A DNA stretch of 37,855 bases from an uncultured Collinsella sp. (GTDB lineage Bacteria; Actinomycetota; Coriobacteriia; Coriobacteriales; Coriobacteriaceae), in assembly GCA_900554325.1 (NCBI GenBank), contig USHA01000010.1:1-37855 (forward strand). The letters run 5' to 3'. Position numbers and translations under genes: made by a program. Shown one piece after another: positions 1 to 10,692 of the stretch. The stretch's first letter is position 1. Each line of letters opens with the position of its first letter. Under the pieces are notes generated by a model. The model searched no databases. It had not been told where the DNA came from and was given only the letters and a program-made list of their open reading frames with translations.

Positions 1-331
1 CGTGCCAACGCTTATAGCGCTTGTGCATCTCGCGGCCGATGCCCTGCTGCAGGTGATAACCAATGTAGCCCTGGGACATGGCGCCGCACTCGGGCAGCGG
101 CATCTCGGGGGTACCGATGGCATCGTGGGCAGCAGCGAAGGCGTTCTGGATCATGCCGACCTGCGGGCCGTTGCCGTGGGTGATGATGATCTCATTGCCC
201 TGCTCGATGAGCCCGAGGAGAGCGTGGGCGGTGTTGCTCACGGCCTCGATCTGCTCAACGGGGTTGTTGCCGAGGGCGTTGCCGCCAAGGGCGACGACAA
301 TACGATCGGGCTTGCCAAGAGGCTTAGACAT
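1..331 (-). CDS. arcC: Carbamate kinase, N-terminal part (runs off the left edge)
   Basis: The minus strand from 331 reads through the window edge for about 110 codons. The translation begins MSKPLGKPDRIVVALGGNAL and contains HGNGPQVG and a PLPECGAMSQGYIGY stretch, which are hallmarks of carbamate kinase in the amino-acid kinase fold. The enzyme transfers phosphate from carbamoyl phosphate to ADP, giving ATP and carbamate, usually as the last step of arginine deiminase or related fermentation in the cytoplasm. The start is the ATG at 331-329, with AGAAAGGA about 8 bases upstream (341-348). Roughly two thirds of the protein lies outside the window. Family assignment is firm; which pathway it serves (arginine or purine/agmatine breakdown) cannot be told from here. 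Confidence 0.93.
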   Translation of the reverse strand, partial: MSKPLGKPDRIVVALGGNALGNNPVEQIEAVSNTAHALLGLIEQGNEIIITHGNGPQVGMIQNAFAAAHDAIGTPEMPLPECGAMSQGYIGYHLQQGIGREMHKRYKRWH

Positions 332-366
332 TGCTGGAATCCTTTCTGTAAAAGGCCTACAACCCA

Positions 367-404
367 TTAATAACCCGCGTCCGTGCGATACGCGAGTTTA
401 TTAA
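367..404. promoter_or_regulatory. Inverted repeat upstream of arcC
   Basis: The arms TTAATAACCCGCGT (367-380) and ACGCGAGTTTATTAA (390-404) are inverted copies of each other apart from a one-base bulge and one mismatch, with a 9-base spacer. It sits 36 bases upstream of the arcC start codon, where an operator or a 5'-leader hairpin would lie. I do not recognise the cognate regulator. Confidence 0.4.
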
Positions 405-851
405 GGTTTATATTCTCTTTATCGCTCATTTTATTCATTTTGAAAATAGTTGAACGGTGAACGGTCGTTTTTATCCGCTCAGCGTACAGAACTCCAGCTA
501 AGACATATCTACGTAATTTACGTGCGACTTTATTTAAATGAAGCGAGGATTATGTCGGATTATGCAAACTATATCTTTGCTAAACACAAAACAGACAGCG
601 CAATATCTTACTCGCACTATACGAGATTCTATGCACATATAAGTCGAGTATGCACCCCTGCAAAAACAAGGGGCTTTTCATCCAACAAAAGGAATAAAGA
701 AGAGCTCCGAAAAAGCGGCAACGGCCAAGTCCCCCATCCATCCCCAAAGTGGCGCGAGGTTTCGCGGCAAAGCCGCGAAACAGCGAAGGGGACAAAAGCC
801 CCCCCACAACCACGTCCTTCATCCGCCATCACATCCGAGGACGTAGTCGTA
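405..851. other. AT-rich spacer between nifJ and arcC
   Basis: No convincing gene. The part from about 380 to 700 is clearly AT-richer than the flanking genes and probably carries the arcC promoter, but no clear -35/-10 pair stands out. Two local hairpins are visible: CCCCT/AGGGG followed by CTTTTC (655-678), resembling a weak plus-strand terminator, and a 9-bp perfect stem GTTTCGCGG/CCGCGAAAC (759-781). An open frame at 450-869 on the plus strand has no family resemblance and crosses both hairpins, so I do not call it a gene. Confidence 0.5.
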
Positions 852-976
852 GCAGGATCTGAGGGCTAACCTTCGCGGACACTCCGCAGGACGAAAGAAC
901 CCCCGCCGCACGTAGTGCGCAGCGGGGGTTCTTTCATGTCCGAGGACGTCCGCGAAGGTTAGCCCTCAGATCCTGC
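852..976 (-). terminator. Nested inverted repeat / terminator after nifJ
   Basis: A perfect 28-bp outer inverted repeat (852-879 with 949-976) encloses a perfect 14-bp inner stem, GAAAGAACCCCCGC (893-906) with its complement (922-935). The inner stem has a CG-rich apex and ends in TTCTTTC, like an intrinsic terminator usable in both directions. It begins 11 bases beyond the nifJ stop codon. The outer arms are far longer than termination needs. The word TCCGAGGACGT also occurs twice, at 834-844 and 939-949. Confidence 0.7.
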
Positions 977-986
977 GGTGGGAGAC

Positions 987-4526
<3,540 letters not shown>

Positions 4527-4870
4527 ATACCCCTCTCCTCTCATATAGGTATACAGGCCCCGGCGATCGCCGGGATATTGGCGTGATGGGATTTTCGCTG
4601 TTGCTTCCATCATCTGGCAGGCAGGCTCAGCAGCAGGTACATGGCGTGGAGAGAAGGCATGCCGAGGCGAGGAGGGCTGCACGCACTCCACAGGCCCAGC
4701 TGCCCGTCTTGCACATGACCGAGCGCCGCAAAGGCCGCATGCCGGATGCTCCCGGGCACGCCCCGGCGATGGGAGGCACCCGCAACGGAAATCCGCATGC
4801 GGGTTTATTGTACCCCGCCGCCAAGTGTAATTTCGACAAATATAGGTGGGCGGTAAAGGTTTACCTCGGG
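4527..4870 (-). other. Leader/promoter region of nifJ
   Basis: No gene seen. The minus strand would carry the nifJ promoter and leader. A perfect 16-bp palindrome, CCCGGCGATCGCCGGG (4559-4574), lies about 33 bases before the start codon. A TACAAT (-10-like) is at 4812-4807, but no good -35 is at normal spacing (TTGTCG is 21 bases away). If that promoter is used, the leader is about 280 bases long and GC-rich with several possible stems; I do not recognise a riboswitch class in it. Confidence 0.35.
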
Positions 4871-5344
4871 TGACCGCCAAGGGCCAAAATGAACGCTTCG
4901 TCCCCGGGCGATTGGCCCTGGCGCGCCATGGAGTGTCCCGGAGTGCCGGCATAAAAGGAACGTCCCCATCTGCCGACTAGAGGGCGCCGACGCCGAGGAG
5001 GATAGCGTAGGTGGTGGATTCGCCAAGTCTGAGCTCGTCGCCGGGGTTGAGCTGAGCGGAGCGGCCGGGCTCGACCTGGATGCAGACGTTCGTCGCGCCG
5101 TTTACCACCATGGTTCCGTTGGTGGACGACAAGTCCTCGACGTGCCAGATATTTTGAGCATCGCACCAGATATGGGCATGGCGGGCCGAGACGTCGTCGG
5201 TGATGCCGCCCTCCCCCGTTGCCAGCGCGCCGATCTCAACGCCTTCCTCACTCGGCTGAATCCAGCGCGGGACGCTCACCACGTAGCCGTTTTGCACGCA
5301 CAGCAGTCCCAGCGGATGCGCCGGCGCGACCTCGTGCTCGCCCG
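4871..5344. repeat. Direct repeat, left copy (fha 3' end plus downstream DNA)
   Basis: This block matches 11537-12013 in the same orientation at roughly nine bases in ten by eye. The match covers the 3' part of an FHA gene and about 106 bases of its downstream non-coding DNA. The right copy carries a 9-bp insertion (three codons). Similarity stops abruptly at TCGCCCG in both copies. The two copies bracket the AT-richer RiPP block. Confidence 0.85.
4977..5344 (-). pseudogene. Truncated FHA-domain gene (partial duplicate of the gene at 11643-12581)
   Basis: About 120 codons are homologous to the C-terminal third of the FHA protein at 11643-12581, including the phosphothreonine-binding signature SARHAHIW and the LSSTNGT loop. 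They are in frame to a stop codon at 4977-4979. Upstream of about 5344 the similarity ends and the frame runs into unrelated sequence up to 5468, so the N-terminal two thirds are missing. The FHA fold itself looks intact, so a short product is conceivable, but there is no convincing start or ribosome site. I read it as the remnant left on the far side of an insertion. Confidence 0.75.
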
Positions 5345-5896
5345 ACTTGGAACTAAGGCGGGCGTGAGAGCAAACGGCATAGGGAACGAATCTTGCGGAT
5401 GTACTCCTCGACGTCTGGCAGGTAAGCCCCACGAAGTCACCGGGGAGGCCCAAGCGGCCCGGCACCACTTCCAGATTCTGACCAGGGCGAGTCGTTCGCC
5501 GGTGGCTGAAGGCTCGCTCCCACCCAAAAGGGGAGATTCGCGTTGTTCCCCAATCGCTCTCGCATCTTTCATTTTGCTCGAGGTGGGCTATAAAAACTTT
5601 CCTGGTGAAAGGCGGCGATTGGTTTCCTTTCTTTCTAGAGGAGCGCGCCTGTAATCTGTTTTCATCCTAAATCAAGTTAAGATCGGACCTTCCAGAGGCA
5701 AGTCGACTCAAACTGCGAGGCTCCATGTTGGAATAAAGAGCGCTGTCGAAGTGCCAACAACACAAAGCTTGCCAGTCTCAAATAGAACCTTTTGGGAGTC
5801 CGATTGGGCCGCACACCGAATCCCCGCTGGTGGTTTTTTATAGCTGCGCAACAATAAACAAGGTTAGTGCCAGTCCAGCATGAAATTGAGGAACGT
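5345..5896. other. Junction and leader region before the maturase gene
   Basis: From 5345 to about 5572 the minus strand shows short protein-like stretches spread over three frames (for example LPDVEEYIRKIRSLC in one, a LPGDFVGL stretch in another). It looks like a frameshifted remnant of an unidentified gene. From 5573 to 5896 the sequence becomes AT-richer and should hold the promoter of the maturase gene. I see no clear promoter pair and no extra precursor peptide there. Confidence 0.35.
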
Positions 5897-7255
5897 ATGC
5901 ATTTTTTCTCAGTAAGTGATCGTCGTTACTGCTTCGATGAGGTCACTCGCAATTGCTTTCAGGTTGACCAAGCATCAGAAGATGCGCTTCGCATATTTGA
6001 AGCATCGGGAAGAACGGTCAACTCGGAGTTGCTAACAAAGTCACTTGCTGCGAAAGGCTACGACCAAACGACCATAGCAGAACTTGAAGACGACATTGAT
6101 GAGTTTCAACGATTGTCTGAGCGGACTTTCTTAACAAAAGACACGCCTCGAAAACTTAGATCCATCGAACTCCACGTTTCACATGCATGCAACCTTGGTT
6201 GTAGTTACTGTTTTGCCGGTAAAGGAGATTATGGAACGTCTCCTCTGCTGATGACAGACGAGATAGCCTTCAAGGCGGTCGACTACCTCGTCGCAAGTTC
6301 ATCGGAAAACGAAACGCTTGCGATCGTCTTTTTTGGTGGGGAACCCATGATTAACGAGCCGCTGATATGGAAAACGGTCGACTATTCAAAAAGAATATAC
6401 CCCAATAGAAACTTTACCTATTCTATTACGACCAACGGAACGCTTTTGAATGACACTGCTGTGAATTCTTTCAAGGAGCACGAGTTTTCTGTTCTGATTA
6501 GTCTCGATGGTACAGGATGCAAGCACGATGCATCGCGCCCGTACAAGACGGGAGGCGGCTCTTTCTCCGATATCGACAAAAACGTTCGTCGTTTTTCCGA
6601 GTCGTTCCCCTTCGGCGCAAGAGCGACCTTAACAAATAATAACTGTAACCTTGTTGAAGACTATCTTCAGTTTAAAGAGATGGGCTTCAGAAGGATTTAC
6701 TTCTCGCCCGTGAGCTCATTCGATGAGAATATCAAACTCGACGAACACTCATTAAACAAAATCAGGGCGGGCCTAATAGATTTGGCGGATCAATATCTCA
6801 AACAGATTGATCAAGGGGAAAAGCCCTTGTTTAGAACATTGAAAACTGCAGTTGATTTGATTATGAGCAACAGGATCGCCTTTGTCGGATGCGGGGCTGG
6901 CAGGCGTTTTATTTCCGTGACTCCCGAAGGGGACGTATACCCCTGTCACAGGTTTGTCGGGATGATGCGATTCAAAATGGGCAACATCGTCACCGGAATT
7001 GACGAAACTAGGTATATTGAAAACTGGAGTCAGGGTGTCGAAAAAAGAATTGACTGTACGGACTGTTGGGCTCGGTCTTTCTGTGGTGGGGGCTGTAGCT
7101 GGGAGGCTGCAGACGAGCACGGCTACTTGCCCAAGAGTCTACACCCTGCATCATGTGAATATAGAAAAATGTGCTACGAGATGGCTTTTGACCTTATTTC
7201 CCGCCACTCATCTTCGCAGGAGAAAAATCAACGAGAAGCTACTGTATCGGAATAA
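5897..7255 (+). CDS. Radical SAM/SPASM peptide maturase with N-terminal RRE-like region (ranthipeptide type)
   Basis: 452 residues. Residues 1-85 resemble a PqqD-like RiPP recognition element. The radical SAM cluster motif is C98-N-L-G-C102-S-Y-C105, followed by FFGGEP and TTNGTLL. The C-terminus is a SPASM/twitch region with C332, C350, C387, C390, C396 and C400 in GCGAG, YPCHRF, CTDCW and CGGGC contexts. Such enzymes install thioether cross-links in ribosomal peptides using S-adenosylmethionine and auxiliary iron-sulfur clusters. The start ATG at 5897 has GAGG five bases upstream; a GTG at 5867 is in frame but lacks a ribosome site. Two Cys/Asp-rich precursors follow in the same direction, the expected substrates. 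Overall layout is like SCIFF/PapB maturases; the exact subfamily is not certain. Confidence 0.9.
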   Translation: MHFFSVSDRRYCFDEVTRNCFQVDQASEDALRIFEASGRTVNSELLTKSLAAKGYDQTTIAELEDDIDEFQRLSERTFLTKDTPRKLRSIELHVSHACNLGCSYCFAGKGDYGTSPLLMTDEIAFKAVDYLVASSSENETLAIVFFGGEPMINEPLIWKTVDYSKRIYPNRNFTYSITTNGTLLNDTAVNSFKEHEFSVLISLDGTGCKHDASRPYKTGGGSFSDIDKNVRRFSESFPFGARATLTNNNCNLVEDYLQFKEMGFRRIYFSPVSSFDENIKLDEHSLNKIRAGLIDLADQYLKQIDQGEKPLFRTLKTAVDLIMSNRIAFVGCGAGRRFISVTPEGDVYPCHRFVGMMRFKMGNIVTGIDETRYIENWSQGVEKRIDCTDCWARSFCGGGCSWEAADEHGYLPKSLHPASCEYRKMCYEMAFDLISRHSSSQEKNQREATVSE

Positions 7256-7424
7256 GCGGTTCAGCGCATTGCTGTCACCATTGTGGAGGTGTTCGTTCTT
7301 CTGATTACCGTCTGCGAAGCTTATTGCTACGTTCGCCGAAACCATTCTAGAAATATGGTGAACTAGACATCTTGGTTTGTTATACACAATATTGAGGTTT
7401 TTCTGCACTCAAAGGGAGGTAGTC

Positions 7425-7628
7425 GTGAAGCATATTCATCCGATTAATCCAGGAAGTGGCGACGAGGCAGGCGTGAAGCCGATGTCTTTTGACTGCCTCT
7501 TGGGCATTACTGACATCTGTACTGTTTATGATAAAGCAGATGGCTGTGGTGCATACGATTACTGCGACTATGACATGGATGGCGGCAGCATCTGCGTTGT
7601 AGATCACTGTGGCATTGATCAAACGTAG
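7425..7628 (+). CDS. Ranthipeptide-like precursor peptide A (67 aa)
   Basis: Starts with GTG at 7425 behind AAAGGGAGGT. The leader is MKHIHP... with no cysteine up to residue 23. The core has six cysteines (24, 32, 41, 47, 57, 62), each followed by an aspartate: C24-D30, C32-D36, C41-D45, C47-D50, C57-D60, C62-D65. A single residue (Ile, Tyr, His) joins units 1-2, 3-4 and 5-6, so the core is three couples of Cys-Xn-Asp. This matches the CX3D logic of freyrasin-type peptides, in which a radical SAM enzyme bonds Cys sulfur to the Asp beta carbon. The reading frame could extend upstream to 7377, but that start has no ribosome site. Function after maturation is unknown. Confidence 0.85.
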   Translation: MKHIHPINPGSGDEAGVKPMSFDCLLGITDICTVYDKADGCGAYDYCDYDMDGGSICVVDHCGIDQT

Positions 7629-7658
7629 TCTCTAATTGGATTAAGGTGAGGAGCTGTT

Positions 7659-7838
7659 ATGAAGCATATCCATCCTGTTGGTTCAAATGAACATCCTCCC
7701 GTTGAGCCTTGTTGTCTTGGAGTTGATATATGCAATTTTTACGACATCGCCGAGTGCCCTGTTGCGGATTGGTGCTATGTCGATAAAGAATCAAGCTGTG
7801 TTTTGCCAGCAGATTGGTGCGATCCAGTTGACGAGTAG
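7659..7838 (+). CDS. Ranthipeptide-like precursor peptide B (59 aa)
   Basis: ATG at 7659 behind AAGGTGAGGAG, 30 bases after peptide A. It shares the leader start MKHIHP with A but otherwise differs in the leader. Cysteines are at 18, 19, 25, 33, 39, 47 and 54. Cys-Asp units are C19-D23, C25-D29, C33-D37, C39-D42, C47-D52 and C54-D58, again in three couples joined by one residue (Ile, Trp, Trp). The pairing pattern aligns with peptide A although few core residues are shared, which argues for selection on the cross-link scaffold. C18 is an extra cysteine without a partner in register. I infer it is modified by the same maturase. Confidence 0.85.
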   Translation: MKHIHPVGSNEHPPVEPCCLGVDICNFYDIAECPVADWCYVDKESSCVLPADWCDPVDE

Positions 7839-7916
7839 TTTTGTGGCTAGGAACTATTTGGTCCAATTCAGAATAAGATGGGAACAAATACCAAAATCTC
7901 GTGTCTGGGAGGAGTT

Positions 7917-8024
7917 ATGCCATTATTGCAAGGTCTCGTTGGATTAGCCTTTATATTTGCGTTATATCTCGCACCTTTTTTAATTCTATTCTTCATTATC
8001 CGACTCTTTCTTCGGAGAAAATAG
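7917..8024 (+). CDS. 35-residue single-pass membrane protein in the RiPP locus
   Basis: ATG at 7917 is preceded by GGGAGGAG at good spacing. The product MPLLQGLVGLAFIFALYLAP... is almost entirely hydrophobic over residues 4-29 and ends in RLFLRRK, giving one membrane helix with a positively charged, probably cytoplasmic, C-terminus. It is the third small gene after the maturase and the last before a hairpin terminator at 8089. Position suggests immunity, export help or signalling, but there is no family match to support any one of these. It is short, so a chance open frame cannot be fully excluded; the strong ribosome site argues against that. Confidence 0.6.
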   Translation: MPLLQGLVGLAFIFALYLAPFLILFFIIRLFLRRK

Positions 8025-8088
8025 GAGTGTCACGCAAACATTAGCGTAGCTTTCTTCCAATATGAGCCGAGCATTGGCAAGTGGAATA

Positions 8089-8133
8089 AGAAGCCCGACC
8101 GTTCGCCACATGAAAGTGATCGGACGGGCTTCT
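8089..8133. terminator. Terminator of the RiPP operon
   Basis: A 13-bp inverted repeat with one mismatch: AGAAGCCCGACCG with CGGACGGGCTTCT, followed by CTATTT. It lies about 65 bases after the last small gene and is the first strong hairpin downstream of the maturase start. Confidence 0.65.
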
Positions 8134-8227
8134 CTATTTAACCCGGGCCGCCACCCATAGCGGCTTTCCAAGCGTATTCTCAGTGCAAAGCAATCGTCAG
8201 TTTAATCCTATGCGCTGATACCGCATT

Positions 8228-8440
8228 TCATTTGTTCGGCTCGAATTCTACGGCCTGGCAACCCTCGCACTCTCCGGCAAATGGATTGAACGCGAAGGCA
8301 GAGATGATGTGTGCGCGGACATCGAGGCTGCTGTAGGCAACATACTGGGACATGGACCCCCACTGCGCGTGGTATGCGGCCCGGCATATTCATTGCCGTC
8401 CAACCCCGTGTAGTTGCAGCAAAGGGTGGAACCTCAATGC
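8228..8440 (-). pseudogene. Possible remnant of an unidentified small gene
   Basis: On the minus strand one frame gives a protein-like TLCCNYTGLDGNEYAG stretch that shifts by one base into a second frame beginning MSQYVAYSSLDVRAH at 8353 and ending at a stop at 8228-8230. The second part alone could be a 41-residue protein with a CEGC motif near its C-terminus. I do not recognise it. It may be the tail of a decayed gene carried in with the block. Confidence 0.25.
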
Positions 8441-8724
8441 TCAGCTCATGTTGTCCGTGGGACACGAGAATCGTAAGTACACTTTGGTGCGATTCTCACG
8501 CTGATACTGAGCCACCTGGAATAAGATACGTCGCGACAACACTTCGCTTCACCTCTGTCTCGACAAGATGACGTAGACTAAAGTTTCCTTTAGTAAGAGA
8601 ACGAGAACTATATCTGAAAGCGTTGCGATGGCGTGAAGGCACCGAGTCCGAACCGCCTGAATGCTACGTGCATCTGCATCGCCTTTTTGTTATCTCTGCC
8701 AGTTGGGTAGCACTACACTTGTCA
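8441..8724. other. Spacer between the RiPP operon and the convergent exporter gene
   Basis: No gene seen. Two small inverted repeats: GAGAATCG (8466-8473) with CGATTCTC (8490-8497), and ACTAAAG-TTTC-CTTTAGT (8577-8594). The latter could act as a weak minus-strand hairpin beyond the exporter gene. Confidence 0.4.
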
Positions 8725-10377
8725 TCATTTACCCTGGTACATGCTGCCTAAATCCACTACCCCTTCTACCGCGCCGACCATCTCGTCATCGTGAGAGACA
8801 ACGATGATCAGCTGGCTTTGCTTGTTGCGCTTAACATAGGCCGCAAGCTCGGCGCGGCTTACAGCGTCTAACCCAGTCGTGGGCTCGTCGAGTACCAAAA
8901 CTGACGACTTGCGTGAAATCGCCGACCATAAGTACACTCGGCGCAGCTCACCGCCCGAAAGCGCGGAGCAACGTTTCCCGAGCAACTCCTTCACGCTGTT
9001 TTCCAGCGAAAGTAGGCCATCTACACCCCGGTGATAGGAAGAAAAGGGCGTGTCGAAATACTCTAACAGCTCTTTCACCGTTTCGTCCGGCGCGAAGCAC
9101 GACTGTGGGCAGCACGATATCTCTCTCGCACGTATGTAATCCAAGTCGCATTCTTCGATTGGCACGCCGTTGTATTTTACTTTGCCTTTCGATGAGTATA
9201 GCCCGAGCATCAAGTAAAGAAGTGACGTCTTGCCTCTTCCGTTTTCCCCAACTATGCAATATGTACCAGGACCGGAAAACTTGAAAGAAAACCCGCCGAG
9301 GACCTCTCGGACAGATCCGTCTGGAAGGGCAACCGAGAATTCCAAATCAGATACCGAAATGTCATTTATTTCATCGAGTTTAGCTAAATCGGTCCGATTC
9401 CACCCCGATCTCTCCTTTTCTCTCGTCGCGATAGCCGTCCTATCCCATGATGCTTTGGCATCTTGATAGGATTTGAACAATGACATCATACTTTTCAAAG
9501 TCTTAAAGAGAACCGCGAAGTATGTACCGATGATAGTGTACTCGCCTATTGACATAGTTCCGTTAATGATTCGTACTCCGGAAACAACAAGTATCACCGC
9601 TTGAAACAACGCTGCGAAAAGACCATCGAGCGATGTCAGAGAATATGATAGCTTTCCGGAGCGCAAAACTTTGGGAAAATAGCTCTTAAACCCAGCGTCG
9701 AGCGCTTGTTCGCTCTTGCCGTACGAAGATGTCAGTTGAATGTTGAGAATCTGATTAAGCTGCGATGCAATTGCGGCGTAAAAGGCGCTGTCCGCCTCTT
9801 TCTTCTCATACGTGACCCTATACAAAAGTTTCCTCAACCCAGTAATTACACAGAAATACACGATGAGGAGAATGATGGAAAACACCGCGAGAGTTGAATC
9901 AATTGACCATATGATAAGCAATACGATGGGAATGGCTACAATGGACAGCGGCGCACTGATAAAACTCGCCAAAACGAAGGATGAGACCACGCTGGAGTCG
10001 GAAATAATCCGTTGCGTTGTATAGGCTGGATCGATGGTCCGACTCACCAAGTAATCGTCTCTTTCAAAACGCAAGACGGCCTCCCTGAGAAGATCAAAGG
10101 AAAGTCTCGTGGTTATGCGAATGGAAAGTGTTCCTGCAAAATAAGTAAAGAGGGTGGAGAAAACTCCTATTGACGCAACCAGGAGCGCGAAGAGTACGGC
10201 GTCTCTTTCGCTGCGGTTACCGAGAAGAAAATCTAAGAATTTCCCGTTCACGTATGGCATGGCATAGGAGAGAGCGGTTCCAATCACCGTGATAGCAATG
10301 AAGACGAAAGCCCCTTTTGCTCTGATGAACCTCGAGAGAACGCATCGAATCAAGGAAGGCCCCAATCTACCCGCCAC
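8725..10377 (-). CDS. ABC exporter half-transporter (membrane domain fused to ATPase), likely RiPP export
   Basis: 550 residues: about 330 residues of membrane domain with several hydrophobic helices, then a nucleotide-binding domain. Walker A is GENGRGKTS (about 378-386), Q-loop CPQ, signature LSGGE (about 474), Walker B VLVLDEP and the H-loop VVSHDD. It would work as a homodimer exporting a substrate across the inner membrane. No C39 peptidase domain is present, so leader removal needs another protease. It faces the maturase operon tail-to-tail, 0.7 kb away, and has the same AT-rich base composition, so it is probably part of the locus. The start is a GTG at 10377 with no good ribosome site, so the N-terminus is uncertain. 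Confidence 0.88.
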   Translation of the reverse strand: MAGRLGPSLIRCVLSRFIRAKGAFVFIAITVIGTALSYAMPYVNGKFLDFLLGNRSERDAVLFALLVASIGVFSTLFTYFAGTLSIRITTRLSFDLLREAVLRFERDDYLVSRTIDPAYTTQRIISDSSVVSSFVLASFISAPLSIVAIPIVLLIIWSIDSTLAVFSIILLIVYFCVITGLRKLLYRVTYEKKEADSAFYAAIASQLNQILNIQLTSSYGKSEQALDAGFKSYFPKVLRSGKLSYSLTSLDGLFAALFQAVILVVSGVRIINGTMSIGEYTIIGTYFAVLFKTLKSMMSLFKSYQDAKASWDRTAIATREKERSGWNRTDLAKLDEINDISVSDLEFSVALPDGSVREVLGGFSFKFSGPGTYCIVGENGRGKTSLLYLMLGLYSSKGKVKYNGVPIEECDLDYIRAREISCCPQSCFAPDETVKELLEYFDTPFSSYHRGVDGLLSLENSVKELLGKRCSALSGGELRRVYLWSAISRKSSVLVLDEPTTGLDAVSRAELAAYVKRNKQSQLIIVVSHDDEMVGAVEGVVDLGSMYQGK

Positions 10378-10692
10378 AAAACATCAATCACTGATACCTT
10401 ACACCTCAACACAACAGGAGCGAAGATTTGCCAATGAGACTGCTTTAAGATTGCCTTGGGCCAATACGATCTCAAGCTCTTCCTACAAGAGAGTCGGAAT
10501 CGGACATCTCCTCCGACGAACCTGGCAATCGGGCGGTTGAAATATCTTTTTCAACCGCCCGATTGCCACAATAGATTTGAGCATCCGCCCACAAACGTCC
10601 GCGTTTTATACCCATCAAATCCTTTGCCTTTTGTCGTCTAGACTAGAAAAATCGCTCGAAATAACGCAACCGGCCTGCTCGCTTGAAGAAAC
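10378..10692. other. Spacer upstream of the exporter gene
   Basis: Apart from the 19-bp hairpin, no gene or clear promoter is visible. The exporter promoter should lie between the hairpin and 10378 on the minus strand, but I find no convincing -35/-10 pair. Confidence 0.4.
10524..10567 (-). terminator. Perfect 19-bp hairpin upstream of the exporter gene
   Basis: Left arm 10524-10542 (GGCAATCGGGCGGTTGAAA) and right arm 10549-10567 are exact complements around a 6-base TATCTT loop. It may end transcription coming from the decayed methyltransferase gene. It lacks a run of T directly after the stem, so it could instead be a mobile or regulatory hairpin. Confidence 0.5.

Noticed and set aside
450..869. 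Plus-strand open frame in the nifJ-arcC spacer
   Set aside because: Crosses two hairpins, changes composition midway, and has no family resemblance.
7283..7366. 27-codon hydrophobic frame (MEVFVLLITVCEAYCY...) after the maturase
   Set aside because: It is in the maturase frame past its stop, starts at a GTG without a ribosome site, and may be chance.
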